Source: an uncultured Collinsella sp.
GTDB lineage: Bacteria > Actinomycetota > Coriobacteriia > Coriobacteriales > Coriobacteriaceae
NCBI GenBank assembly: GCA_900549455.1
Contig: UROM01000008.1
Span: 1-35,149 of the forward strand
Length of the DNA stretch: 35,149 nucleotides
Reading direction: 5' to 3'
Shown: positions 7,125 to 14,677 of the stretch, piece by piece
Layout of the letters: every line of letters starts with the position of its first letter
Numbering within the stretch: the first letter of the stretch is position 1
The notes under the pieces: generated by a model
The model's database searches: none
Told to the model about the DNA's origin: nothing
The model's input: only the letters and a program-made list of their open reading frames with translations
Translations under genes and position numbers: made by a program

Positions 7125-7368
7125 GATTCTCGCGGCCATTGCGTTGGCAACCACCGTTGCGGCTGGTGCTTTTGCGGGGTATAAGCTTGCAACAGATGAT
7201 GAACTGCGCGGTCGACTGCTGCGCGGAGCTCAGGATATCGTCGATACATCTAAAAAGAAAATGGATGTGATGACCGAAGATGTCGCTATGCGCACTGCTC
7301 AGGTGACTAAGAATCCCAAGATTAACCAAGACTGGGTTAACCATCAGTGGGAAAATGTTGGTTATTAG
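7114..7368 (+). CDS. Small membrane protein overlapping the parB end
   Basis: The 84-residue protein starts at the ATG at 7114, with AGGAGG (7102-7107) six bases upstream inside parB, so it overlaps parB by 11 bases. Residues 5-25 form one hydrophobic helix (ILAAIALATTVAAGAFAGY). The rest is charged and helical, with Lys-rich and polar segments (STKKKMDVM-like). It resembles the broad YtxH-type gas-vesicle/stress membrane proteins in layout, but I do not recognise a family. Co-translation with parB suggests a link to chromosome segregation or membrane, though this is only inference. The stop codon lies in the palindrome at 7365. Confidence 0.75.
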   Translation: MKNKILAAIALATTVAAGAFAGYKLATDDELRGRLLRGAQDIVDTSKKKMDVMTEDVAMRTAQVTKNPKINQDWVNHQWENVGY

Positions 7369-7376
7369 GTACCTAA
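7365..7376. repeat. 12-bp palindrome TTAGGTACCTAA, copy 2
   Basis: Identical to the palindrome at 3861-3872, also followed by C. It overlaps the stop codon of the small membrane gene. The two copies therefore bracket jag-rsmG-parA-parB and the small gene. Confidence 0.5.
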
Positions 7377-7395
7377 CAATTACTTGCCTGTTTTG

Positions 7396-7438
7396 AAGGG
7401 GCCCTTGTCTGATACACGAGACAAGGACCCCTTATTTT
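7396..7438 (+). terminator. Terminator of the par operon
   Basis: Stem AAGGGGCCCTTGTCT (7396-7410) pairs with AGACAAGGACCCCTT (7419-7433), with one mismatch and an eight-base loop, followed by ATTTT. Confidence 0.85.
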
Positions 7439-7491
7439 GGCTAAAAACTAAGCTTACGTAAATCAAATCCATTAGTATGAAAACAAATGAA

Positions 7492-7526
7492 ACAGCCCCG
7501 GTTGCATTATCTGCAACCGGGGCTGT
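7492..7526 (-). terminator. Terminator of rlmN
   Basis: A perfect 15-bp stem (7492-7506 with 7512-7526) with a five-base loop. On the minus strand it is followed by a T-rich run (TTTCATTTGTTTT), as expected for the end of rlmN. On the plus strand no T-run follows. Confidence 0.85.
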
Positions 7527-7530
7527 CGGA

Positions 7531-7546
7531 TGTTTCACATGAAACG
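7531..7546. promoter_or_regulatory. parS-like site (14/16) after rlmN
   Basis: TGTTTCACATGAAACG differs from the parS consensus at positions 10 and 16. It lies between the rlmN terminator and the rlmN stop, 2.1 kb from the perfect cluster, in non-coding DNA. Confidence 0.6.
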
Positions 7547-7565
7547 TGATGGGGCACAGACTCCC

Positions 7566-8618
7566 CTATGCGTTCTTCTGTACCTTGAAACGTTGCTTCA
7601 GCTGACCGCAGGCGGCATCAATATCATTGCCGCGAGAATTACGGATCGTGGTCTCGATGCCACGAGACTCAAGGCGGCGCTGAAGATCCTCAACCTTATG
7701 AATCGGAGACGGCTTGAGCAGGCTGCCCTCGATGTCGTTAAGCTGAATCAGGTTAACGTGGCACAGCGTTCCCTCGCAGAAGTCGCAGAGTGCCTGCATC
7801 TCGGGATTCGTATCGTTGACGCCTTCGATCATGGCATACTCATAGGTCGGGCGGCGGCCAGTCTTCTCGGTGTAGAGCTGAAGCGCCTCGTGCAGGCGGA
7901 GCAGCGTGTACTTCTTAACACCGGGCATAAGCTTATTGCGCGTCGACTGGATGGCGGAATGCAGCGACACGGCAAGCGTGAACTGCTCGGGGATGTCGGC
8001 AAATTTGCGAATTCCAGGAATAACGCCGCTGGTAGAGACGGTAAGGTGACGGGCGCCGATACCGATGCCATCGGGGTCGTTGAGGATTCGCAACGCCTTG
8101 AGAACCTCGTCGTAGTTGGCAAACGGCTCGCCCTGGCCCATGAACACAACGCTCGTGGCACGCTCGCCAAAGTCGTTGGATACATGAAGCACCTGGTCGA
8201 CGATCTCCTGAGCTGTCAGCGAGCGCTTGAGGCCGTTAAGGCCGGTGGCGCAAAAGGCACAGCCCATGCCACAGCCTGCCTGGGTGGAAACGCAGACGGA
8301 AAGCTTGTTACGACGGGGCATACCGACAGTCTCGACGGAAATGCCGTCGTGGTACTCGAGCAGATACTTGCGAGAGCCATCTTTGGAAACCTGCTTGGTG
8401 AGCTCGGTCGGCGTGTCAAAGGCAAAAGCCTCTTTAAGCTGCTCGCGGAAAGCCTTGGGAAGGTTAGTCATATCATCAAACGAACAAACGTTCTTCTCAA
8501 AGACCCATTCGATGAGCTGCTTCGCGCGGAAAGCGGGCTGGCCGAGTTCTGCCACGAGCTCGCGAATATCGTTTTGGCTCAAGTCGCGAATGTCCTGAGA
8601 TTTAGTCCTGGGATTCAT
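7566..8618 (-). CDS. rlmN: Dual-specificity RNA methyltransferase RlmN
   Basis: The 350-residue radical-SAM enzyme has the cluster-binding motif C116-x3-C120-x2-C123 (CGMGCAFC), MGQGEPFANYDEV, and the conserved C-terminal cysteine C337 (DIDAACGQL). In E. coli RlmN this and a second cysteine form the methyl-transfer site. It adds a methyl group to C2 of A2503 in 23S rRNA and A37 of some tRNAs. The ATG start has AAAGG upstream. It is transcribed towards the par operon and ends in its own terminator. Confidence 0.96.
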   Translation of the reverse strand: MNPRTKSQDIRDLSQNDIRELVAELGQPAFRAKQLIEWVFEKNVCSFDDMTNLPKAFREQLKEAFAFDTPTELTKQVSKDGSRKYLLEYHDGISVETVGMPRRNKLSVCVSTQAGCGMGCAFCATGLNGLKRSLTAQEIVDQVLHVSNDFGERATSVVFMGQGEPFANYDEVLKALRILNDPDGIGIGARHLTVSTSGVIPGIRKFADIPEQFTLAVSLHSAIQSTRNKLMPGVKKYTLLRLHEALQLYTEKTGRRPTYEYAMIEGVNDTNPEMQALCDFCEGTLCHVNLIQLNDIEGSLLKPSPIHKVEDLQRRLESRGIETTIRNSRGNDIDAACGQLKQRFKVQKNA

Positions 8619-8703
8619 GGAAGCCTTTCGATTTTGGGGAAACGTTGAGGGTATCGCTACAATATGGTATCAGCTGCAGGAATTATAGAGGAGGAGTCTG
8701 CCC

Positions 8704-9669
8704 ATGCCGGGTAAAAGCCTAGAGAACATGCATGTAGCGGTCTTGGCGGGCGGCCATTCCGCCGAACGCGAGATTTCGCTCAATTCGGGAAAGAACGTCG
8801 TGGCGGCCCTGAAGGAGGCCGGCTACACTTCGGTGAAGCTGCTCGACGCGGCTGCCGATAATTTTATGGTAACCATGGCGACCGGTGGTTTCGACGTGGC
8901 ATTTATCGCCATGCACGGCGCCGGCGGTGAGGATGGTGCCATGCAGGGTGCCATGGAGACCCTGGGTATCCCCTACACGGCCTCGGGCGTGCTCGCGAGC
9001 GCCTGCGGTGCCGACAAGGAGGTCTCTAAGCTCCTGTACGCCAAGGCGGGCATTCCCATTGCCCCCGGCCTTGCGCTCGAAGTGGGCGATGAAGTCGATA
9101 TCGATCACATTGTCGAGGTTTGTGGCGAGCGCTGCTTTGTGAAGCCGGCCGTTAACGGCTCCAGCTATGGCATCTCCCTGGTCCACGAGCCCTCCGAGCT
9201 GCCCGCGGCCATCGCCAAGGCGTTTGAGTTTGGCGACAAAGTACTGGTCGAGAAGTGCATCGAGGGTACCGAGATCACCGTCGGCGTATACGGCGAGGAT
9301 GACGTGCGCGCCCTGCCGATTGTCGAGATCCGTAAGCCCGAGGACTGCGAGTTCTACGATCTGGACGTGAAGTATGTCGATCCTACGGACATCCATCGCA
9401 TTCCGGCGCAGATTTCGCCCGAGAACTACGCTCGTGCCCAGGAGCTTGCTTGTGCTGCCCATAGGGCACTCGGCTGCCTGGGTATCTCGCGCAGCGACTT
9501 TATCGTGAGCGAGGACGGCCCCGTTATCCTCGAGACCAACACGATTCCCGGCATGACCGATACGTCGCTGTATCCGGATGAGATTCGCCACACCGATGAC
9601 ATGACGTTCCCGCAGGTCTGTGACAGCCTAATTCGCATGGGGCTTCGTCGAGCGGGCGTTGCATGCTAA
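8704..9669 (+). CDS. ddl: D-alanine--D-alanine ligase
   Basis: The 321-residue ATP-grasp enzyme has GGHSAEREISLNSG (16-29), AMHGAGGEDG (about 69-78), VKPAVNGSSYGI and the ending SRSDFIVSEDGPVILETNTIPGMT. The loop residue pair KY (in LDVKYVDPTD) is the form that makes D-Ala-D-Ala rather than the vancomycin-resistance D-Ala-D-Lac form, which has KF. It joins two D-Ala for the peptidoglycan precursor in the cytoplasm. GAGGAGGAG lies upstream of the ATG. The 3' end overlaps the next gene by seven bases. Confidence 0.95.
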   Translation: MPGKSLENMHVAVLAGGHSAEREISLNSGKNVVAALKEAGYTSVKLLDAAADNFMVTMATGGFDVAFIAMHGAGGEDGAMQGAMETLGIPYTASGVLASACGADKEVSKLLYAKAGIPIAPGLALEVGDEVDIDHIVEVCGERCFVKPAVNGSSYGISLVHEPSELPAAIAKAFEFGDKVLVEKCIEGTEITVGVYGEDDVRALPIVEIRKPEDCEFYDLDVKYVDPTDIHRIPAQISPENYARAQELACAAHRALGCLGISRSDFIVSEDGPVILETNTIPGMTDTSLYPDEIRHTDDMTFPQVCDSLIRMGLRRAGVAC

Positions 9670-12557
9670 TCGAGGACGCTGTTTCGTCGGGAACGCCGCA
9701 GTTTGTCATCGATTCTTATGCCACGCTTGCCGAGCGCGCCAAAACCCAAGCGTTTGGTCTCATCGAAGAAGATGTTATCGTCCTCGATACCGAGACCACG
9801 GGTCTTTCGGTGCAGGACAACGAGCTTATCGAGATATCGGCGGCTCGCCTTTCGGGCCGCGAGGTTGTCGATCGCTTCGATACCTTCGTGCATCCCAAGC
9901 AGCTGATTCCCGCCGAGATTACTGAGCTCACGAGCATTACAAACGCCGATGTGGCAGATGCCCCGTCGGCCGTTGAGGCTGTCGCCGCTCTCGCCGATTT
10001 TGTCGGCGGCTGCCCGGTAATCGCACATAACGCCACCTTCGACCGTTCGTTTATCGAGTCGGTCAAGGGCGGCGTCAACGTCAGCGACATCTGGATCGAT
10101 TCGCTGGCACTGTCGCGCATCGCGCTTCCGCGCCTGGCCTCGCATAAGCTGTCTTTCATGGCGGACCTGTTTGGCTGCGACTCGGTGTCGCACCGCGCCA
10201 ACGCCGATGTCGACGCCTTGTGTGGTGTGTGGCGCGTGTTGCTCGTGGCGCTCACCGACTTGCCTCAGGGCTTGATGGCGCGCCTGGCCGACATGCACCC
10301 TGACGTACCCTGGTCCTATCGTCCCATCTTCTCGTTCTTGGCGGGGCGGAACCCCGGTTCCATCTTCTCTCTCAGCGCCGCCCGCGCCGACGTACTCAAG
10401 GCCGATCGCGCCGATGATCGGGTGGACGCCGACGAATTGCCGGTCCTTAAGATGCCGAGCCGCGAGGAAATCGAGGCGGACTATGCCCCGGGCGGCCTGG
10501 TCAATCGCATGTATCCCACCTACGAGCCGCGCGATGAGCAGATTGCGATGGCGCTCGAGGTTCGTGACGCACTCGTTACGGGAACGCATCGCGTGATTGA
10601 GGCGGGGACGGGCGTCGGCAAATCGATGGCTTATCTGGTGCCTTTTGCCGAGGCCGCGCGCCGCAACAACATCACGGTTGGTATCGCGACTAAATCGAAT
10701 AATCTTGCCGACCAGCTCATGTATCACGAGCTGCCCAAACTTGCCGAGCAGCTGGACGGAGGCCTATCGTTTTGCGCCCTCAAGGGCTATGACCACTATC
10801 CGTGCCTGCGCAAGCTTGAGCGCATGAGCCGTAGCCAAGTCGAAATTACGACTAAGCGTGATCCTGCCGACACGCTTACGGCAGTCGCGGTCATCATGGC
10901 GTACGTGTGTCAGTCGGCCGATGGTGACCTCGACTCGCTCGGCATTCGCTGGCGCAGCGTCAACCGTCCCGACTTTACGACGGCGTCGCGCGAGTGCGCC
11001 CGTCGCCTATGCCCGTTTTTCCCCGATAAATGCCTGGTCCACGGCGCCCGCCGTCGCGCGGCGCATGCCGATGTGGTGGTCACCAACCATTCCCTGTTGT
11101 TCCGCAATGTTGCGGCCGAGGGCAGAATCTTGCCTCCGATTCGTCACTGGGTGATCGATGAGGCCCACTCCATCGAGCGCGAGGCGCGCCGTCAATGGGC
11201 GCGCGTGGTGTCGGCGGATGAATCGCGCGTTCTGTTTGAGCGTTTGGGCGGCTCGAGCACCGGTGCGCTGAGCCAGGTTTCCCGCGATTTGGCAACCTCG
11301 GAGGGCTCTACGCTCTACCTGGGTCTTACCGCCAAGGCGACGTCGACAGTTGTGCGTGCGAGCATGGCGATTGCTGATGTGTTTGACGGCGTTCGCGAGC
11401 TTGGCCGCCGTGCTCGCGGGGGCTATGACAATGCGAACCTATGGATTGGCCCCGAGCTGCGCGAATCTGACGACTGGCATGATTTCTTACAGTCGGCCTA
11501 CACTGCCATCGACGCATTGGAACAAGCTGACAAGAGCGTCGACGCACTGGTACAGGCCGTTGCCGCCGACAAGCCCGAGGTCGTTGTCGACCTGGGTGAT
11601 ATCTCGCGCCGCCTGCACGAGCTGGCCGAGAACCTCAAACTCATCATTGACGGTACCGACGAACACTACGTGTACTCGTTGCAAGTCAATCGCCGCCTGC
11701 GCGCCGGCGGCGAGTCGATGACCGCAGAGCGCATCGATATTGGCGAGGCCTTGGCAACCGAGTGGCTGCCCGAGGTCCACACGGCTATCTTTGCATCGGC
11801 GACCATGACGGTTTCCAAGAGCTTTGAGCACTTTAACCACGCCGTCGGGCTCGATCGCATCGGTGCCTCGACATCATCGTCGCTGCACTTGGATTCGAGC
11901 TACGACTTCGATTCGAATATGGCCGTGGTCGTGGCTGGGGATATTCCCGATCCGCGCGACCGTGAAGGCTATCTTTCGGCGCTCGAGCGCGTACTGGTCG
12001 ACGCTCATCTTGCCATGGGCGGCTCGGTGCTCACGCTGTTCACCAACAGGCGTGACATGGAGGAGCTGTACGATCGCGTCGAGTCCAAGATGGCTCGTGC
12101 GGGTCTGGAACTCAACTGCCAGCAGCGCAACTCGTCTCCTCGCCGCCTGCGCGATCGCTTTATCAACGAACCGACCTCGTCGCTCTTTGCGCTTAAGGCC
12201 TTTTGGGAAGGGTTTGACGCCAGCGGCGAGACGCTGCGCTGCGTCATCATCCCCAAGCTGCCGTTCTCGAGCCCCACAGACCCGCTCTCATGCGAGCGCA
12301 ATCTGCGTGAAGACCGCGCTTGGGCGCGCTATTCGCTGCCCGAGGCCGTGCTCGAGGTCAAGCAGGCGGCCGGTCGCCTCATTCGCTCATCGACCGATTG
12401 CGGCGTACTCATCTTGGCCGACCCGCGCCTGGTGACGAAGGGCTACGGCAAGAAATTCTTAACGTCGCTGCCCACGAGCTCCTATCAGCGTATCGAGTCG
12501 GCACAGATCGGTCATTATTTACAGCTGTGGCGCGCACGCCACGAACGACGCCGTTAA
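9663..12557 (+). CDS. dinG: DnaQ-type 3'-5' exonuclease fused to DinG-family helicase
   Basis: The protein has 964 residues. The N-terminal third is a DEDDh exonuclease: DTETTG (42-47), HNATFD (122-127) and H177-x4-D182 (SHRANADVDA). The rest is an XPD/DinG superfamily 2 helicase: Walker A AGTGVGKS (314-321), DEAH box at 499-502, and a C-terminal AFWEGFD motif. Cysteines in the segment between Walker A and DEAH (including ECARRLC and FFPDKC) suggest a 4Fe-4S cluster. Such fusions are known as DinG in Gram-positives, where some only retain nuclease activity. It would resolve structured DNA such as R-loops. The ATG overlaps the ddl end and its stop overlaps that of the convergent WYL gene by four bases. 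Confidence 0.93.
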   Translation: MLIEDAVSSGTPQFVIDSYATLAERAKTQAFGLIEEDVIVLDTETTGLSVQDNELIEISAARLSGREVVDRFDTFVHPKQLIPAEITELTSITNADVADAPSAVEAVAALADFVGGCPVIAHNATFDRSFIESVKGGVNVSDIWIDSLALSRIALPRLASHKLSFMADLFGCDSVSHRANADVDALCGVWRVLLVALTDLPQGLMARLADMHPDVPWSYRPIFSFLAGRNPGSIFSLSAARADVLKADRADDRVDADELPVLKMPSREEIEADYAPGGLVNRMYPTYEPRDEQIAMALEVRDALVTGTHRVIEAGTGVGKSMAYLVPFAEAARRNNITVGIATKSNNLADQLMYHELPKLAEQLDGGLSFCALKGYDHYPCLRKLERMSRSQVEITTKRDPADTLTAVAVIMAYVCQSADGDLDSLGIRWRSVNRPDFTTASRECARRLCPFFPDKCLVHGARRRAAHADVVVTNHSLLFRNVAAEGRILPPIRHWVIDEAHSIEREARRQWARVVSADESRVLFERLGGSSTGALSQVSRDLATSEGSTLYLGLTAKATSTVVRASMAIADVFDGVRELGRRARGGYDNANLWIGPELRESDDWHDFLQSAYTAIDALEQADKSVDALVQAVAADKPEVVVDLGDISRRLHELAENLKLIIDGTDEHYVYSLQVNRRLRAGGESMTAERIDIGEALATEWLPEVHTAIFASATMTVSKSFEHFNHAVGLDRIGASTSSSLHLDSSYDFDSNMAVVVAGDIPDPRDREGYLSALERVLVDAHLAMGGSVLTLFTNRRDMEELYDRVESKMARAGLELNCQQRNSSPRRLRDRFINEPTSSLFALKAFWEGFDASGETLRCVIIPKLPFSSPTDPLSCERNLREDRAWARYSLPEAVLEVKQAAGRLIRSSTDCGVLILADPRLVTKGYGKKFLTSLPTSSYQRIESAQIGHYLQLWRARHERRR

Positions 12558-13471
12558 AGCGGACAGATCAAACTCTTCGCCATATCGCATAGACGCAATG
12601 CCTGGGCGGGGTCATCCAGTATGCGGATGGCTCCGCCCGCTGCGATTACCTGGCAGAACAGCCAGTGCTCTGACCCATAACGCACGGTCACCGTTGCCAT
12701 GTCTGCCCCGTTTGGCTCTATCGACATGATGCCGGCCCAGTCTAGGCGTTCTGCCATGTCGAGCGGCATGAGGAGCTTTGCGCTCTGCTCCGCTCGGGAA
12801 AGGGATTCGTGGAGGGACGCGGACGCGGGCATGTGGCGCTCCACGGAATCGTCGGTAAGGGCAAGGCCTTCGATTTTGTCCATGCGGTAGGAGCGCTGCT
12901 CATCAACTTCGACATCCCAGGCAATCAGATATGTTTGGTCGCCATGCGTCGCGATGCGCAGGGGGTCGATGAGACGCTCGCGCGGCCGCGCGTCGTCCAT
13001 CGAGCGGTAGGTGATGCGGCATCGAACGCCGTCTTGAATCGCGCAGCTCAGCTGTTGCCAGTGCGATCCTCGGGCAACGGTATCGACGACGCGCTGGTTG
13101 TAGCCGAGCTCCTCGGGTAGGAGGGCATGACGGATACGCTCTGCTGCCCGAGAGTCGATTCCCATCGATTCGAGTTCGTGGTTGAGTACGGCGCCTTCAG
13201 CGGCACTCAGGCGCAAAGGTAGCACGCGACCCGCATCGCCTGTCAGGACGATGCGCTCGCCGTGGCGTTCGCAGATGATGCGTGCGCCCGACTCACGGTC
13301 AGCGAGGGTCGAGACGATATCGATAATTTCATCGAGCGCCGCACCCGTGATATCAAAACGGCTGCAGATATCCCCTCGTGTCATACCTGTCTCGCCGGCA
13401 GCGTAGAGGGCCTCCATGATGTCAATCGCACGCGAGAGCCTTTGCTCGCTGGTGAGTTTACGCGCGGGCAT
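12554..13471 (-). CDS. pafC: WYL-domain transcriptional regulator, PafC-like
   Basis: From the ATG at 13471 the protein has 305 residues. It begins with MPARKLTSEQRLSRAIDIMEAL, a winged helix-turn-helix (about 8-70), and then carries a WYL domain (about 150-240, with GDQTYLIAWDVEVDEQRSYRMDKIEGL) and a C-terminal WCX extension. The upstream gene stops inside this one (14-base overlap), so the two are coupled. An in-frame extension to 13531 lies inside the upstream gene and is unlikely. PafB and PafC act together in actinobacteria as a DNA-damage activator. Whether this pair does the same is inferred from its arrangement. Confidence 0.85.
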   Translation of the reverse strand: MPARKLTSEQRLSRAIDIMEALYAAGETGMTRGDICSRFDITGAALDEIIDIVSTLADRESGARIICERHGERIVLTGDAGRVLPLRLSAAEGAVLNHELESMGIDSRAAERIRHALLPEELGYNQRVVDTVARGSHWQQLSCAIQDGVRCRITYRSMDDARPRERLIDPLRIATHGDQTYLIAWDVEVDEQRSYRMDKIEGLALTDDSVERHMPASASLHESLSRAEQSAKLLMPLDMAERLDWAGIMSIEPNGADMATVTVRYGSEHWLFCQVIAAGGAIRILDDPAQALRLCDMAKSLICPL

Positions 13472-14480
13472 GCTCGTGCACCGTCCTTTCGATGAGGTGG
13501 TTCCACGCCAGTTTGAGTGCATCGGGGGCAACGGGTCTCATGCCGTCCATGGCGTGCTCCATGCAAAACGTGGCAGCGGCGTTAAGGTCGCGCACGCCGA
13601 CGGTCCAAGTCCAACCCTCTTCGGTGCGTGTGAGCTCCCCGCGACCGCGCGTAAGGCCGCTGACCATGTCGGCCTGGGCTTGCAGGGCAAACGAAAAGGT
13701 CGCCATAACGGGCTTGCAATCGGCAAAATCAAACTCAAAGAACAGGCGATCGTTCAGGTTGAAGTCGGCGGGGATGGAGTAGGCCTTCGAGGGACGCCAT
13801 GCGCGAACGATACGGTCGCAGCGAAACGTCCTGATTTCGTCGGTGGCGTTGTCGAGTCCGCAAAAATACGCCACGCCCTCGTGCTCGAACATACCGTATA
13901 CGCAGACGGTGCGCTCTTTTTGCTCCCCGTGCCCGTTTTGATACAAAAAGCGCAGCGCGCAGCGTTCGGCAAAAGCGCTCCACACCGCATCGACGGCGGG
14001 CGAGCGACGGGCGGGAGGCTCTTCTGCGGTCGATGCGCCGGTGAGGTAGGCGATCTTGGAGCGTATGTCTGCAAGCGGCGTGGCAAACGCGGCCGAGCCG
14101 GTCGCAAGGGTCTGGTCGATAGCGTCGAGCAAGATGTCCGCGTCGTCTGCAGTGATGAGGCCGCCGGCCGCAAACGTGTGCTCGCGATCGATGGTCCACG
14201 CGCTTTCTTCGGTTTCTTGAGCGCCCGCTGCGCGGACTTCCTTGATCGTGATTCCGCGTTCGAGGAGTTTTTCGCGATCGCGGCGAAACTTGCGCTTGTC
14301 CGAGTCGATATTGCCCGACCCGTAGCCAAGGTCGGAATCCAGGACGATTTGCTCTGTGGTCAATGGCTCGGGAGAGCTGTTAAGGACAAAGAACAGATTG
14401 AGGATGCGCTGGGCGGTCTTGTCGAAACCAGGCCCCGGCACCCCCTTTTTATTTGTTCCGGTTGTAGCGCTTGCCATCAT
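13458..14480 (-). CDS. pafB: WYL-domain transcriptional regulator, PafB-like
   Basis: The 340-residue protein starts at one of two adjacent ATGs (14480 or 14477) behind GAGGA; an ATG at 14513 has no clear binding site. Residues about 20-90 form an N-terminal winged helix (RILNLFFVLNSSPEPLTTEQIV, KRKFRRDREKLLERG). A WYL domain follows (about 165-235, with RFLYQNGHGE, GMFEHEGVAYFCGLD and FRCDRIVRAW). WYL domains are thought to sense nucleic-acid or nucleotide ligands. It is the first gene of the pair and is divergent from the M28-like gene. Confidence 0.85.
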   Translation of the reverse strand: MMASATTGTNKKGVPGPGFDKTAQRILNLFFVLNSSPEPLTTEQIVLDSDLGYGSGNIDSDKRKFRRDREKLLERGITIKEVRAAGAQETEESAWTIDREHTFAAGGLITADDADILLDAIDQTLATGSAAFATPLADIRSKIAYLTGASTAEEPPARRSPAVDAVWSAFAERCALRFLYQNGHGEQKERTVCVYGMFEHEGVAYFCGLDNATDEIRTFRCDRIVRAWRPSKAYSIPADFNLNDRLFFEFDFADCKPVMATFSFALQAQADMVSGLTRGRGELTRTEEGWTWTVGVRDLNAAATFCMEHAMDGMRPVAPDALKLAWNHLIERTVHEHARA

Positions 14481-14677
14481 AGAATCCTCGCATGGGAAGG
14501 TGTTTGATGCCATGATTTTAGTCCGATATGGAGATTAGGCTATATCCTTGTCCGCTCGCGGCGTTAAGATGGCCCGAATTCGGTCGTTTGCGCTCGCTCG
14601 GGGTATACTTTCGACTATATACGGTTCTAATGTGCATGCATTGGGCCTATTTGTCGGATTATGGATGTGGAGCGCAC

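Noticed and set aside
8704..9669. Vancomycin-resistance D-Ala-D-Lac ligase
   Set aside because: The loop carries KY rather than KF, and no vanH or vanX is nearby, so an ordinary Ddl is more likely.
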